Source of the DNA: JANQOH01 sp965243325
Lineage (GTDB): Bacteria > Pseudomonadota > Alphaproteobacteria > UBA7887
DNA: 64,000 bases
NCBI GenBank assembly: GCA_965243325.1
Contig: CBDEUQ010000003.1
Location: 1,178,001-1,242,000, forward strand
Direction: 5' to 3'
The position numbers were made by a program, and so were the translations under genes. This document shows, in pieces, positions 17,318 to 28,504 of this stretch (positions are counted from its first letter, which is position 1; each line of letters begins with the position of its first letter). The notes under the pieces were generated by a model. The model was not told where the DNA came from. It saw nothing but the letters and a program-made list of their open reading frames with translations, and ran no database searches.

Positions 17318-18541
17318 TCAGGCGGCCAGCCGGTTCGCGACCCACTTGTGGAAGTAGTGTGTCGGTTCGTCCATGACGCCGGAAAACACGCCGCCCGCGA
17401 AGGCGGGCGAGAAACGGCCGCATTGCATGCCCTCGACCACGCCCTGATCCTCCAGAAAAACCCTGCGCCACGCTTCCCGCGTCGCGGCGCGGGCCGCGTC
17501 GTGAGCGGGGTCGCTGGCCGTTTTCCCGACATAGTAGATCTGCCAGCACTCCCGCGTCCGCCCGGGCGAGAGCGGAAAGAGCACGATGGACCATATGTGG
17601 TCGCAGTGCACGCCGAGCAGGATGTTGGGGAACACGGTGGGGTACTCCGATACCCGTTCCGGCCAGCCCTCGAAGCGGTGGAATCCCGCGGCGGCCTCGC
17701 CCGCGCTCGGCCGGTACAGGCTCGACCCCTGTCCCGCGAACAGGTCATCGCCGTAATAGTGGTAGTGGTCCTGGAGGCGCGAACGGCGGTTGAGATCCCG
17801 GTGCACGAAGGGCAGGTGGTAGCTCTCGAGGTTGTTCTCGACGACGAGCTTCCAGTTGCCGCCGAACTCGAGCCGGAAGCTGCCATGGGTCGCGGCGGGG
17901 CGCATCCGTTCGATCTGGGCGCGGTCGGCAAGCCCGTAGACGCGCTCGGCCAGCGGCGCGATGTGCCGCTCGAAGGGCGGTCCTTCGCCGTCCAGGTTGA
18001 CGAATACGAGGTCGAGCCACACGGCCGCGCGTACCGCCTTCAATCCGTTTACGCTGCGGTCGAAGCCGTCGTTTTCGTGCCGCCCCGGTCCGCCGACATG
18101 CGGGGTGACCAGAAGTTCGCCGTCCAGCGCGTAGGTCCATGCGTGGTAGGGACAGCGGATCCGCGTGGGGAAACGGCAGGGTTCGCTTGCAAGCCGGTTG
18201 CCGCGGTGGCTGCACACGTTGTGGAAGACACGGACCGAGCCGGTCTCGTCGCGCAGCATGAGCAGGGGCTGGCCCAGGAGTTCCACCGGCCGCGCATCGC
18301 CGGGCCCGGGGATCGTGCAGGCGTGACCGATGCAGGCCCATCCGGGCGAGAACAGACGGTCGCGCTCAAGCGCCAGGAAGTCCCACGAGGTATAGGCATC
18401 GTTAGGCAGGCCGGCCGCATCGACGGTCGGGCGGTTGATGCGCTCCACCAGTTCGGGAGAGATGCCGGCCAGGCCGGAAACCGAAGGGATGGCCACCACA
18501 GCGTCTTCCCCCACCGGGTGGGCGGGCCGCCGGATTCGCAC
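17318..18541 (-). CDS. Aromatic-ring-hydroxylating dioxygenase, Rieske alpha subunit
   Basis: A 407-residue Rieske non-haem iron oxygenase. The Rieske cluster ligands are Cys110 and His112 (CSHRGNRL) and Cys130 and His133 (CPYHAW). The mononuclear iron site is NNLESYHLPFVH, with His242 and His247. It would insert oxygen into an aromatic ring, quaternary amine or carnitine-like substrate using electrons from a reductase that is not encoded next to it. The first about 25 residues are weakly conserved, so an internal start is possible. No partner ferredoxin or reductase gene is nearby, so the electron donor must come from elsewhere. Confidence 0.88.
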   Translation of the reverse strand: MRIRRPAHPVGEDAVVAIPSVSGLAGISPELVERINRPTVDAAGLPNDAYTSWDFLALERDRLFSPGWACIGHACTIPGPGDARPVELLGQPLLMLRDETGSVRVFHNVCSHRGNRLASEPCRFPTRIRCPYHAWTYALDGELLVTPHVGGPGRHENDGFDRSVNGLKAVRAAVWLDLVFVNLDGEGPPFERHIAPLAERVYGLADRAQIERMRPAATHGSFRLEFGGNWKLVVENNLESYHLPFVHRDLNRRSRLQDHYHYYGDDLFAGQGSSLYRPSAGEAAAGFHRFEGWPERVSEYPTVFPNILLGVHCDHIWSIVLFPLSPGRTRECWQIYYVGKTASDPAHDAARAATREAWRRVFLEDQGVVEGMQCGRFSPAFAGGVFSGVMDEPTHYFHKWVANRLAA

Positions 18542-18808
18542 GAACAGAGATGTCGGGCCCGCGGCCCAGGCAGCTCCGCTCCGCAGACCCGTCCACGATC
18601 ATCGAAGCGCATGGGCGCAACCGCTCGATACATTGTCAAGGAGGATCGTCCTGTCGACTCCTGACGTCGAGGCCATGAGCCGGCCGCCGACTCCGCCCCA
18701 TCGACGGCTTTTGGATAAACCTGCGCTGCAGGGCGGCGCACCCTCGAACTCGAGAGGGAAACGGGCGCCGTCTCCTTCGGCAATGCGCCCGATTGCCGCG
18801 GAACCGGC

Positions 18809-19885
18809 CTACGGCACGACCGCGATGTTTCCCACGTGCCGCTTGTCGATGAACGCCTGCTGGGCGGCGCGGAGCTCCGACAGCGGATACGTCGCCGCCA
18901 GCACCGGCCGCACCTCGCCCCGCTCCACATACCCCACCACGTCCCGGAACACCCGGGCCGGGACCACCGTGGACCCGGTGAAGGTGAGGTCGCGCAGGTA
19001 GAGCCCGCGCAGGTCGAGCGGCACCATGGGTCCCGCGATGGCGCCCGAGCAGGTGTAGCGCCCGCCTCGCGCGAGCACGTCGATCAGCGCCGGCCAGGCG
19101 GGCCCGCCGACGACGTCGGCAACCACCGTGACCCGCTCGCCCGCCAGCGCCGCGCGCAGGTCTTCCGGCGTGCGCGGCAGGACCAGGTCGGGGCCGAGCT
19201 CCGCCACCTCCGCGTGTTTCGCCTCCGAGGCCATGGCGATCGCCCGCGCGCCTCGGCGCTTCGCAAGCTGGACCAGCGCGCCGCCCACCCCGCCCGAAGC
19301 GCCGGGGATCAGCACCGTGTCCGCCGCCCCCACGCCCGCCCGGTTCAGCATGCCCTCGGCCGTGGTGCAGGAGCAGGAGAAGGTCGCGAGCTCGGCGTCG
19401 CTCAACTCCGATTCGACCGCGGCCAGGTTGCGCGTGTCGCATCTGGCGTACTCGGCGAAGCCGCCATCCGTCTCCGACCCGAAATACCGCGCCTTGTCCG
19501 GGTTCTCGGGGTCCGACCGGTCGCGCAGCCAGGCATCGACCATGACCCGCTTGCCGACCAGTCCGGGATCGGCGCCCTTGCCGACCTCAACCACGATGCC
19601 CACCAAGTCCGCGCCCTGGATGCGCGGGAAGCGGATCGGCCGCCCGCCCCAGCCGGCGGCGCCTTCGTCCACGCCGGCGGCGGCTGCGCCGGTCGTCGCA
19701 CCCGTCACCGTCCGGGAATACCAGCCGGTGCGGGTGTTGACGTCGGTGTTGTTGAGACCGCAGGCGCCGACCTCGATCAGCGCCTCCATCGGGCCCGGTT
19801 CCGGAACGGGCCAGTCCTCGCGCCACTCGTAGCGGTCGAGACCGCCATGGCCGGTGAGCACCATCGCCTTCATCGTGCGCCGCAT
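18809..19885 (-). CDS. Zinc-type alcohol dehydrogenase / quinone oxidoreductase-like protein
   Basis: A 358-residue MDR-superfamily oxidoreductase. The GroES-like N-terminal part has ACGLNNTDVNTRTGWY and the FPRIQGADLVGIVVEVG segment. The nucleotide fold has VLIPGASGGVGGALVQLAKR near residue 190. Structural zinc cysteines are absent, as in quinone-oxidoreductase branches. It would use NADPH to reduce a quinone, enone or related substrate. The ATG at 19885 follows GGAGG at 10 bases; another ATG lies four codons inside. The gene diverges from the SDR-like gene at 20104. The insert around residues 60-75 (Gly/Ala-rich) is slightly longer than usual. Confidence 0.85.
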   Translation of the reverse strand: MRRTMKAMVLTGHGGLDRYEWREDWPVPEPGPMEALIEVGACGLNNTDVNTRTGWYSRTVTGATTGAAAAGVDEGAAGWGGRPIRFPRIQGADLVGIVVEVGKGADPGLVGKRVMVDAWLRDRSDPENPDKARYFGSETDGGFAEYARCDTRNLAAVESELSDAELATFSCSCTTAEGMLNRAGVGAADTVLIPGASGGVGGALVQLAKRRGARAIAMASEAKHAEVAELGPDLVLPRTPEDLRAALAGERVTVVADVVGGPAWPALIDVLARGGRYTCSGAIAGPMVPLDLRGLYLRDLTFTGSTVVPARVFRDVVGYVERGEVRPVLAATYPLSELRAAQQAFIDKRHVGNIAVVP

Positions 19886-20103
19886 CGCCAGCCAGCCTCC
19901 TCGCATCGATCGCCGGGACCGGACCCCCGGGGCCGCGCACCGGCCGGCCGCGGGCGGGGCGCGCCCGCGATCGCTTGCGTGAATGCAGAGGGCCAAACGC
20001 CGCCGCCGAACAACCGGGGTGAAAGCGGTCCCTGTCAAGTCCCTGCCGACGGCGGAAAAATTGGTAAGGTGCGTCACACCACGCGGCAGGCGCGGAGGCA
20101 CGC

Positions 20104-20817
20104 ATGAGCGACGGCGACAAACCGGTCTTTCTGGTCACGGGGCTCGGCGAGGGAACGGGCGGCGCGGCGGCGCGGCGCTTCGCGGCCGGCGGCTATCGGG
20201 TCGCCATGCTGGCGCGGTCGGAAGAGCGCTTGCGCCGGTTCGAGGCCGAGCTGCCCGAGTCGCGGGGCTACGTCTGCGACGTCGCCGACCTCGACCGGCT
20301 GGTGGACGCGGCGAAGCGGGTCAAGGACGAGATGGGACCGCCGAAGGTGGTGCTCCACAACGCCGTCGGCGGCGGCTGGATCCGGTTCCTGGAGGCCGAC
20401 CCGACGCTGCTCGAGCGCAATTTCCGCATCAACACGACGGCGCTGTTCTATCTCTGCCGCGCCGTGGTACCGGACATGATCGAAAGCGGCGGAGGAGTCA
20501 TCCTCGTCACCGGCAACACCTCGGCGCACCGCGGCAAGGCGCATACGCCGATCTTCGCGCCGACGAAGGCGGCGCAGCGTGTCCTCTGCCAGTCGATGGC
20601 CCGCGACCTCGGGCCGAAGGGGATTCACGTGGCCTACGTCACCGTCGACGCCCTGATCGACACGCCGTCCACCCGGCCGCGCCTCGCGCCCGGCAAGCCC
20701 GACGACTTTTTCGCCAGACCGGCCGCCATTGCCGACGAAATGTTTCACGTCGCCCACCAGGACCGCTCGGCGTGGTCGTTCGACGTGGAGCTCCGGCCGT
20801 TCGGCGAAGTCTGGTGA
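20104..20817 (+). CDS. Short-chain dehydrogenase/reductase-like protein lacking the catalytic Tyr
   Basis: A 237-residue SDR-fold protein. The cofactor loop is TGLGEGTGGAAARRF (variant of TGxxxGxG), with HNAVGGG for the NAG motif. At the active site the YxxxK motif reads FAPTK: Phe151 stands where the proton-donating Tyr belongs, while Lys155 remains. It may therefore bind a nucleotide without classical dehydrogenase activity, or use a different residue. The start ATG has GGCGCGGAGGCACGC upstream (GGAGG). The next gene, a hydrolase, starts 70 bp later, so they may be co-transcribed. Confidence 0.82.
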   Translation: MSDGDKPVFLVTGLGEGTGGAAARRFAAGGYRVAMLARSEERLRRFEAELPESRGYVCDVADLDRLVDAAKRVKDEMGPPKVVLHNAVGGGWIRFLEADPTLLERNFRINTTALFYLCRAVVPDMIESGGGVILVTGNTSAHRGKAHTPIFAPTKAAQRVLCQSMARDLGPKGIHVAYVTVDALIDTPSTRPRLAPGKPDDFFARPAAIADEMFHVAHQDRSAWSFDVELRPFGEVW

Positions 20818-20887
20818 CGGCTCGGCCGAGGGCGTCGAGCAGCGTCGCGCGCGCCGTGACGCTTGCGCGCCGCGCGCCTCGGCGGCG

Positions 20888-21715
20888 GTGAGCGCCCGCC
20901 GCGCGCTCACGCTCGAGGCCGGCGGCCGGCGGCTCGCCGCCGAATGGCTCGGGCCGGCGGGCGACGCGGCACCGACGCTTGTTTTCCTGCACCACGGCAC
21001 GGGCAGCATCGGGCAATGGCGGGACGTGCCGGCGCACCTCGCCGAGACGACCGGCTGTGGCGCGCTGGTGTACGACCGCTTCGGTCACGGCGCCTCGGAA
21101 CCGCTGCCGCCGCCGTATGCGCGTCCGCCCGACTTCATGCACCGCGAAGCGCGCGTCGTGCCCGAGGTCCTCGATCGCGCCGGCGTGCGCAACGCCGTGC
21201 TCGTCGGCCACTCCGACGGCGGCTCGATCGCCCTTCTCGCGGCCGCCGCGGGCGATGCGCGCATCCGCGGAGTCGCGGCGCTGGCGGCGCACGTCTTCGT
21301 CGAGGAGAAGACGCTGGACGGCGTCACCGCCGCCGTCGCCGCATGGCGCTCGGGGCGCCTGCGCGAGCGCCTCCGGCGCCACCACGGCGACAACGCGGAC
21401 GGCGCCTTTCTCGGCTGGGCGACCGTCTGGGCCAGCCCCGAGTTCGAGAGCTTCCACATCGAGGGCCACCTGCGGCGGATCGTCTGTCCGGTGCTGGCGG
21501 TGCAGGGCGCCGACGATGCCTACGGCACCCCGGCGCAGATGCAGGCCATCGCCGCCGCCGTCGGCGGTCCGAGGGAAACCATGCTGGTGCCCGACTGCGG
21601 TCACGAGCCGCATCTCGAGGCGCGCGGGCGCGTGCTGCCGGCGCTCGCGCGGTTCGCCGTCGACGCCCTTGCGCCCGCTGGTGCGGCGAACGACGACGCG
21701 CCGCCCTCGACTTGA
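20888..21715 (+). CDS. Alpha/beta hydrolase
   Basis: A 275-residue alpha/beta hydrolase from a GTG start; the open frame before it is a shadow of the previous gene's end. It has the oxyanion loop LVFLHHGTGS, the nucleophile elbow VGHSDGGS with Ser109, a probable acid Asp in VQGADDAYGTP, and the base His in PDCGHEPHLEA. No signal peptide is seen. Such enzymes cleave esters, lactones or C-C bonds; the substrate is unknown. It sits between the SDR-like gene and aconitase. Confidence 0.8.
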   Translation: MSARRALTLEAGGRRLAAEWLGPAGDAAPTLVFLHHGTGSIGQWRDVPAHLAETTGCGALVYDRFGHGASEPLPPPYARPPDFMHREARVVPEVLDRAGVRNAVLVGHSDGGSIALLAAAAGDARIRGVAALAAHVFVEEKTLDGVTAAVAAWRSGRLRERLRRHHGDNADGAFLGWATVWASPEFESFHIEGHLRRIVCPVLAVQGADDAYGTPAQMQAIAAAVGGPRETMLVPDCGHEPHLEARGRVLPALARFAVDALAPAGAANDDAPPST

Positions 21716-21768
21716 CACCGCCGACCTGCTAGGCAGCGCCGCGCCAATCGCACCGGAGGATTCCGACC

Positions 21769-24450
<2,682 letters not shown>

Positions 24451-24470
24451 GGGCGGCGCCCGCGCGGCGC

Positions 24471-24490
24471 CGCGCCGGTCAGCCGGCGCG
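24471..24490. terminator. Short hairpin between converging acnA and metF-like genes
   Basis: An 8-bp perfect stem CGCGCCGG/CCGGCGCG with a 4-base loop, 20 bp after the acnA stop and covering the stop codon of the minus-strand gene. It has no T-run, so it may only assist termination. Confidence 0.35.
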
Positions 24491-25408
24491 CGCCTCGCGC
24501 ACGCCCGAGCGCCGGATCGCTTCGGCCGAGGCCGCTTCCGAGCGCGGCCCCATGAGGTGGGCGCCCGCCGCCCCCGGCGTCTCGCGGATCGCCTCGATCA
24601 GCTCGACGCAGATGCGAATGCCCTCCTCGAACTCGTCCGCCGCTCCCTCGAGACGCGCGACGAGCGCCGCCGGCACGCTGACTCCGTAGAGGTTCGCGTC
24701 CATCCAGCGGGCCGACTTCGCCGAGCGCAGGGGGCCGATGCCGATCAGCAGGTGCGCGCGTTCGGCGATGCCGAGGTCGACGAGCCGCGCCACCCAGCGG
24801 CGCATCAGCGCGACATCGAAGCAGTACTGCGTCTGCACGAAGCGCGCACCGGCGTCGAGCTTCTTCAGGAGGCCGGTGGGCCGCCAGTCGGCGGGCGGAT
24901 CGCACGGGCTGTCGGCGGCGCCGACGAACAGGCGCGGCGCCGCCGCGACGGCGCGGCCCGACGGCAGCGTTCCCGGCTCCGCCATGGCGCGGACCATGGC
25001 GATCAGCCCGGCGCTGTCGAGATCGAAGACTTCCTTCGCTTCGGGCTGGTCGCCGGCGGCGGCCGGGTCGCCGGTCAGGCACAGCACGTTGCGCACGCCG
25101 AGCGCGGCGGCGCCCATCAGATCGGCCTGCAGCGCCAGCCGGTTGCGGTCGCGCAGCGTCATCTGCATCACCGGGTCGATCCCCTCCCGGATCATGAGCG
25201 CCGCCGCCGCCAGCGCCGCCATGTGGGCGCGCGCGGCGGCGCCGTCGGTGACGTTCACCGCGTCGGCGACGCCGGCGAGCGGCCTAGCCCGCTCCAGCAG
25301 GTCGGCCGGGTCGGCCGAGACCGGCGGCGTGACCTCGGCGGTGACGGCGAAATGTCCCGCTTCCAGCACCGCTTGCAGCGGCGCGGGCGCGCTTGCGCGT
25401 TTCGTCAT
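24479..25408 (-). CDS. Methylenetetrahydrofolate reductase-family protein
   Basis: A 309-residue MetF-type TIM-barrel flavoprotein. The N-terminus has AVTAEVTPPVSADP; then VNVTDGAAARAHM and NVLCLTGDP, the flavin/folate loop (family LxLTGD); then KKLDAGARFVQTQYCFD with the conserved Gln. It is more divergent than housekeeping MetF and ends soon after the barrel, like the MetF-like proteins found with C1-transfer or O-demethylation genes. The role in C1 metabolism is likely, the exact substrate form is not proven. The ATG at 25408 is the first good start; upstream codons in the frame are Arg-rich shadow. Confidence 0.85.
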   Translation of the reverse strand: MTKRASAPAPLQAVLEAGHFAVTAEVTPPVSADPADLLERARPLAGVADAVNVTDGAAARAHMAALAAAALMIREGIDPVMQMTLRDRNRLALQADLMGAAALGVRNVLCLTGDPAAAGDQPEAKEVFDLDSAGLIAMVRAMAEPGTLPSGRAVAAAPRLFVGAADSPCDPPADWRPTGLLKKLDAGARFVQTQYCFDVALMRRWVARLVDLGIAERAHLLIGIGPLRSAKSARWMDANLYGVSVPAALVARLEGAADEFEEGIRICVELIEAIRETPGAAGAHLMGPRSEAASAEAIRRSGVREARAG

Positions 25409-25580
25409 GGCGTTCCGGAAGGGCTTGCGGGCGAGGCGGCCACGGTAGGGAAGCGGCGGCGCGGCGTCAACGCGCGCGACACGCGCGCGACATATCCCGA
25501 CCGGTGGCGTTCCCGCGCTGCCCGCCCCGAGGCGGGGCGGCCGGCGCATTCGCGGCCGACCGCTCTGCTACCATGCGCCA

Positions 25581-25673
25581 ATGAGGCGAACTCCGGTTGC
25601 GGTCGCGCTGCTCGCGTCGCTTGCATGTCGCCCCGCCGTGGGCGACAGCGGAGGCGATGATCGGAACGAATGA
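25581..25673 (+). pseudogene. 30-codon leader resembling the start of the di-haem protein gene
   Basis: A tiny open frame that begins MRRTPVAVALLASLACRPAV and stops after 30 codons. Its sequence, including the bases before the ATG (TCTACMATGC), closely resembles the start of the di-haem gene at 28505 (MTRTSVAALLALLAAP). It may be the left-over 5' end of a second copy cut off by the insert at 25.7-28.4 kb. It could also be a genuine small lipoprotein-like peptide (LASLAC looks like a lipobox), but the size makes this less likely. Confidence 0.4.
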
Positions 25674-25708
25674 CAAACCGAGAGCGGCGGCCGAGACGTA
25701 CCTACCGC

Positions 25709-25733
25709 GAGGGCGCCATCGTCGGGCGCCCTC
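25709..25733. terminator. Hairpin downstream of tcmP
   Basis: A 9-bp perfect stem (GAGGGCGCC with GGCGCCCTC) and 7-base loop, about 80 bases after the tcmP stop on the minus strand. No clear T-run follows; the terminator role is tentative. Confidence 0.35.
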
Positions 25734-25813
25734 TCAGGCCGGAGGAAGTGCCAATTTTCTCCGATATCGTCAGACGGATTGCCGCCATTGCCATCGCTAT
25801 CGCGCCGAAAGCG

Positions 25814-27067
25814 TCAAGACCGGCGAGACAAACCCGGAAGCAGCAGCGTCGAAGGTAGCGCAATTCGATCCGTGGCTCTCAACTGCTTCAACGATCGCGA
25901 CCGCGTCCTGCCTTCCGGACCGAGGATATCGAATTCTCTCTCCTCCACGAGTTGGACAATAATCCCGTCAAGATCGGCGAAGCGGGCCGCGGTCCGGTTC
26001 GCAAGCGCATGACGAATTGCGTCTACGGTGATTGGCTGTTCGGATACCAGGCCGAACAGCTCCTTGGGCAACGACTCCAGAAGCTGTTCGCGCATCTGTC
26101 GCGCATCGAGACTGCGAAACTGGAACATTGGAAGAGTGTCCGAATCCCTCAAGGCGTCCCAACCCAACATGCCAAAGTCACCTCTCCCATAATGCTCAAA
26201 CGTGTTTTGTACGTCCCAATGTCGCTGAATCATGACATCGCGAGCTGTTGGGTGCCTTGAAAGATGGAGAAACCAAAGAGCTCGCCGAGACTGCTCGGGC
26301 CGGATAAAGAAGGGAGTATCATAAGTCGCTCCCGTAGCGGTTCGCAGGTGGTCGCGCAGGGTTCTCTGAGCGATCGCCCGTCCTCCGGCTCCGTCCTTTT
26401 GCTGAATCAGATCGTGTATCTGCGGGTCGGTCAGTTGCAGCGGTGCGGCCGACTTTATGATTTGCGGCGTCTGGGCCAGATGATTGACGAGGGCGTGCGC
26501 AGCAAATGTCAGTATGACTTCAGCCGCCGGTAGTGCATTGAAGATGCGAGAAACAAGCGCGAGTGCCGCCTGGGAATACCCAGTCTGATCGAGCAGGAAG
26601 ATCGCCCGACCCGAACGGGGCTGTCTTCGCTGGATGGAGTTGAGAATGCCTTCGACTTCATTTTCAAATGCGTTGTTTCTCACGATTATCCGGTCGTCGT
26701 CCACGTTGTATCCGCGCTCCGAGAGCGCTTTTCGAAGATGATCCGTGTGCGCCTCGTCCTTGTCTACAAAGTAGAATTTGCAATCTATTCGAAGTGGCTT
26801 GATACGCTTCGCGTTCAGCCTTCTTCGGGCGTGCTCCGTTTCTTCGAGCATGATCAACGGCGTCCCGGAAACGACGTCGCCACCGTCGGCAAACGTGCCG
26901 CCACCCGCAAATCCGTCGATCAAATCGAGTTTAAATTCCTCACGCTGTGGATTTACATTCAGCCTGTCGAAATACGAACGAAGATAACTGCGTAAAACAT
27001 CGAGTTTCGCTTTGCTGTGCCCTTCGATGCGAGGCGGCGCTTCGTCAGGATGCCACTGGAAGGGCAT
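25814..27067 (-). CDS. tcmP: Three-Cys-motif partner protein TcmP
   Basis: A 417-residue protein of the TcmP family, defined by occurring next to a three-Cys-motif (DUF5131/Gp37-Gp68) protein. It begins with the typical HSKAKLDVLRSYLRSYFDRL helix and then LIDGFAGGGTF, a glycine-rich loop like a Rossmann methyltransferase nucleotide site. The middle (AIFLLDQTGYSQAAL) resembles the DP(F/Y)G-type acidic strand of such folds, here DQTG. Biochemical function is not established. Its ATG lies inside the end of the upstream DUF5131 gene (23-bp overlap), so the two are translated together. Base composition is clearly less GC-rich than the flanks, pointing to transfer. Confidence 0.85.
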   Translation of the reverse strand: MPFQWHPDEAPPRIEGHSKAKLDVLRSYLRSYFDRLNVNPQREEFKLDLIDGFAGGGTFADGGDVVSGTPLIMLEETEHARRRLNAKRIKPLRIDCKFYFVDKDEAHTDHLRKALSERGYNVDDDRIIVRNNAFENEVEGILNSIQRRQPRSGRAIFLLDQTGYSQAALALVSRIFNALPAAEVILTFAAHALVNHLAQTPQIIKSAAPLQLTDPQIHDLIQQKDGAGGRAIAQRTLRDHLRTATGATYDTPFFIRPEQSRRALWFLHLSRHPTARDVMIQRHWDVQNTFEHYGRGDFGMLGWDALRDSDTLPMFQFRSLDARQMREQLLESLPKELFGLVSEQPITVDAIRHALANRTAARFADLDGIIVQLVEEREFDILGPEGRTRSRSLKQLRATDRIALPSTLLLPGLSRRS

Positions 27068-27806
27068 GGTCGTGGCTCTCCGTCAGGTGTTGCGGCATAG
27101 CGTTATGCTCGATCTTATCCAGCTCTCGTCCGCCCGATTTCGGTGTTCTTCCGCCCCACTGTTTGAAGAAGAACGGTACGCCGAACAGGGAGCAGCGATC
27201 TCGAATGTCACGAACCCATTCTTCCTTCATGCGCCGGGCCTTCGGACCGCTTTCGCCGCCGACGATGACCCAGGATATCCCGTCGAGGTCGATGTTCCCG
27301 ACCGGGCCCAGAAGCGGCTCGATCGACAAGAAGCGAACGGAGACGGGCGCCGCTCGAAGGTGCTGGATTCGCGTGCTCGAGGATTGGTCTTCCACCGACA
27401 CGCCGCACCAAATATGGCCAGGAACCAAGCGGCCTGCGTACCTGCGCTGCAGGTAGTTTCTCATCAGGGAACTGCGCTTCGTCAGGATTTGATAGATGTG
27501 GCGGTCTACCGTTTCCATGGTTTGGAAAATTTTATCGATGAAGCGGCGGTCGACCCGTTTGTGAAATAGGTCGCTCATTGAATTGACGAAGATCTTTCGT
27601 GGCTTGCGCCACCGCCTCGGCTGATCCAGGCGCGATGGCCACAGGCGCAGATCGAAGCCCTGCTCGTAAGGGTGACCAGCGACGCCGCGCCATCGTTCGG
27701 CGAAGCGTTCGGCGTAGCAATGGTCGCAGCCACGTGTGATCTTCGTGCAACCGGTCACCGGATTCCAGGTTGCGTCAGTCCACTCGATTGTCGACTTGCT
27801 ACCCAT
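27045..27806 (-). CDS. DUF5131 (phage Gp37/Gp68-like) three-cysteine protein
   Basis: A 253-residue protein that opens with SKSTIEWTDATWNPVTGC and the cluster CTKITRGCDHCYAE. The cysteines at 20, 27 and 30 form a CX6CX2C set that probably binds an FeS cluster in a radical-SAM-like fold. Further family blocks are KIFVNSMSDLFH, YQILTKRS, WCGVSVEDQ, RFLSIEPLLGPV and WVIVGGESG, ending in FFFKQWGG. The family occurs in phages and genomic islands, nearly always with TcmP; the pair may modify nucleic acid or act in phage conflict, but that is unproven. It is the first gene of the two-gene operon in a low-GC insert. Confidence 0.88.
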   Translation of the reverse strand: MGSKSTIEWTDATWNPVTGCTKITRGCDHCYAERFAERWRGVAGHPYEQGFDLRLWPSRLDQPRRWRKPRKIFVNSMSDLFHKRVDRRFIDKIFQTMETVDRHIYQILTKRSSLMRNYLQRRYAGRLVPGHIWCGVSVEDQSSSTRIQHLRAAPVSVRFLSIEPLLGPVGNIDLDGISWVIVGGESGPKARRMKEEWVRDIRDRCSLFGVPFFFKQWGGRTPKSGGRELDKIEHNAMPQHLTESHDHALPVAS

Positions 27807-28085
27807 TGCGGCACCATGTGCGGAACGCTGCCTTGCCGACGGCTTTCATTTGCTCGTTCTCAGGCCGGCATACTCGAGGTCGCGTCGTCCGCCGTCCGAC
27901 GCGACCCAAGCGGCAAGCCAGCACGGACCCTTCGGCCGAAACATATCACGAACATATGCCCTCTCGGGCCTCCTGTCAATCTTGCGCCCGGGCAGCTCGT
28001 CAACGGCGAATACACCGGCGTTTTCGTCGGACGGCCGTCGGAGATCGTCGACCGGAGGGAGGGACAAGCCTGCGTGGTGCCGGCG

Positions 28086-28393
28086 CTAGAACTCGATGCT
28101 GCCATCGGCTGCAGACCGCGCCGGGACGAGAGGCTCGATGGCGTCGGTGCGGACCGAGCCCCGGGCAACGTCCAGGTCGTACGTGGTCTGCAGGTTGAGC
28201 CAGAAGACAGCCGTCGTGCCCAGCGCCTTGCCGATGCGCAGGGCCGTGTCCGCCGTCACCGACCGGCGGCCGTGGACGATCTCGTTGATGCGGCGGCGGG
28301 AATGCCGGTCGTCTCTGCCAGACGATGTCGCGCGATCCCGAGCTCCGTCAGGAACTCTTCCAGATGCTCGCCGGGGTGGGTCGCGTGGGCCAT
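28086..28393 (-). pseudogene. higA: HigA-type antitoxin, frameshifted
   Basis: In one frame the start reads MAHATHPGEHLEEFLTELGI and then RHRLAETTGIPA, the usual HigA opening. In the next frame it continues RINEIVHGRRSVTADTALRI, GKALGTTAVFWLNLQTTYDL to the end. One missing C near 28290-28300, in a CGGCGGCGGG run, breaks the helix-turn-helix exactly at the recognition helix. No HigB toxin gene remains next to it. It is either a decayed module or a sequencing error in a GC run. Confidence 0.72.
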
Positions 28394-28504
28394 GGGGGTG
28401 CTCCGTAGAGACTTCGGTAACGTACTGCGCGGGGCCGGCGTGGAAAAGGCTGCGTTGTCGGGCGATCGTCGCGCCGGCCGTCTTCCACCGTCTACAATGC
28501 CCCC

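Noticed and set aside
25670..25858. 62-codon plus-strand frame overlapping the end of tcmP
   Set aside because: An ATGA overlap with the small leader is present, but the translation is basic and featureless and it overlaps tcmP; not enough support.
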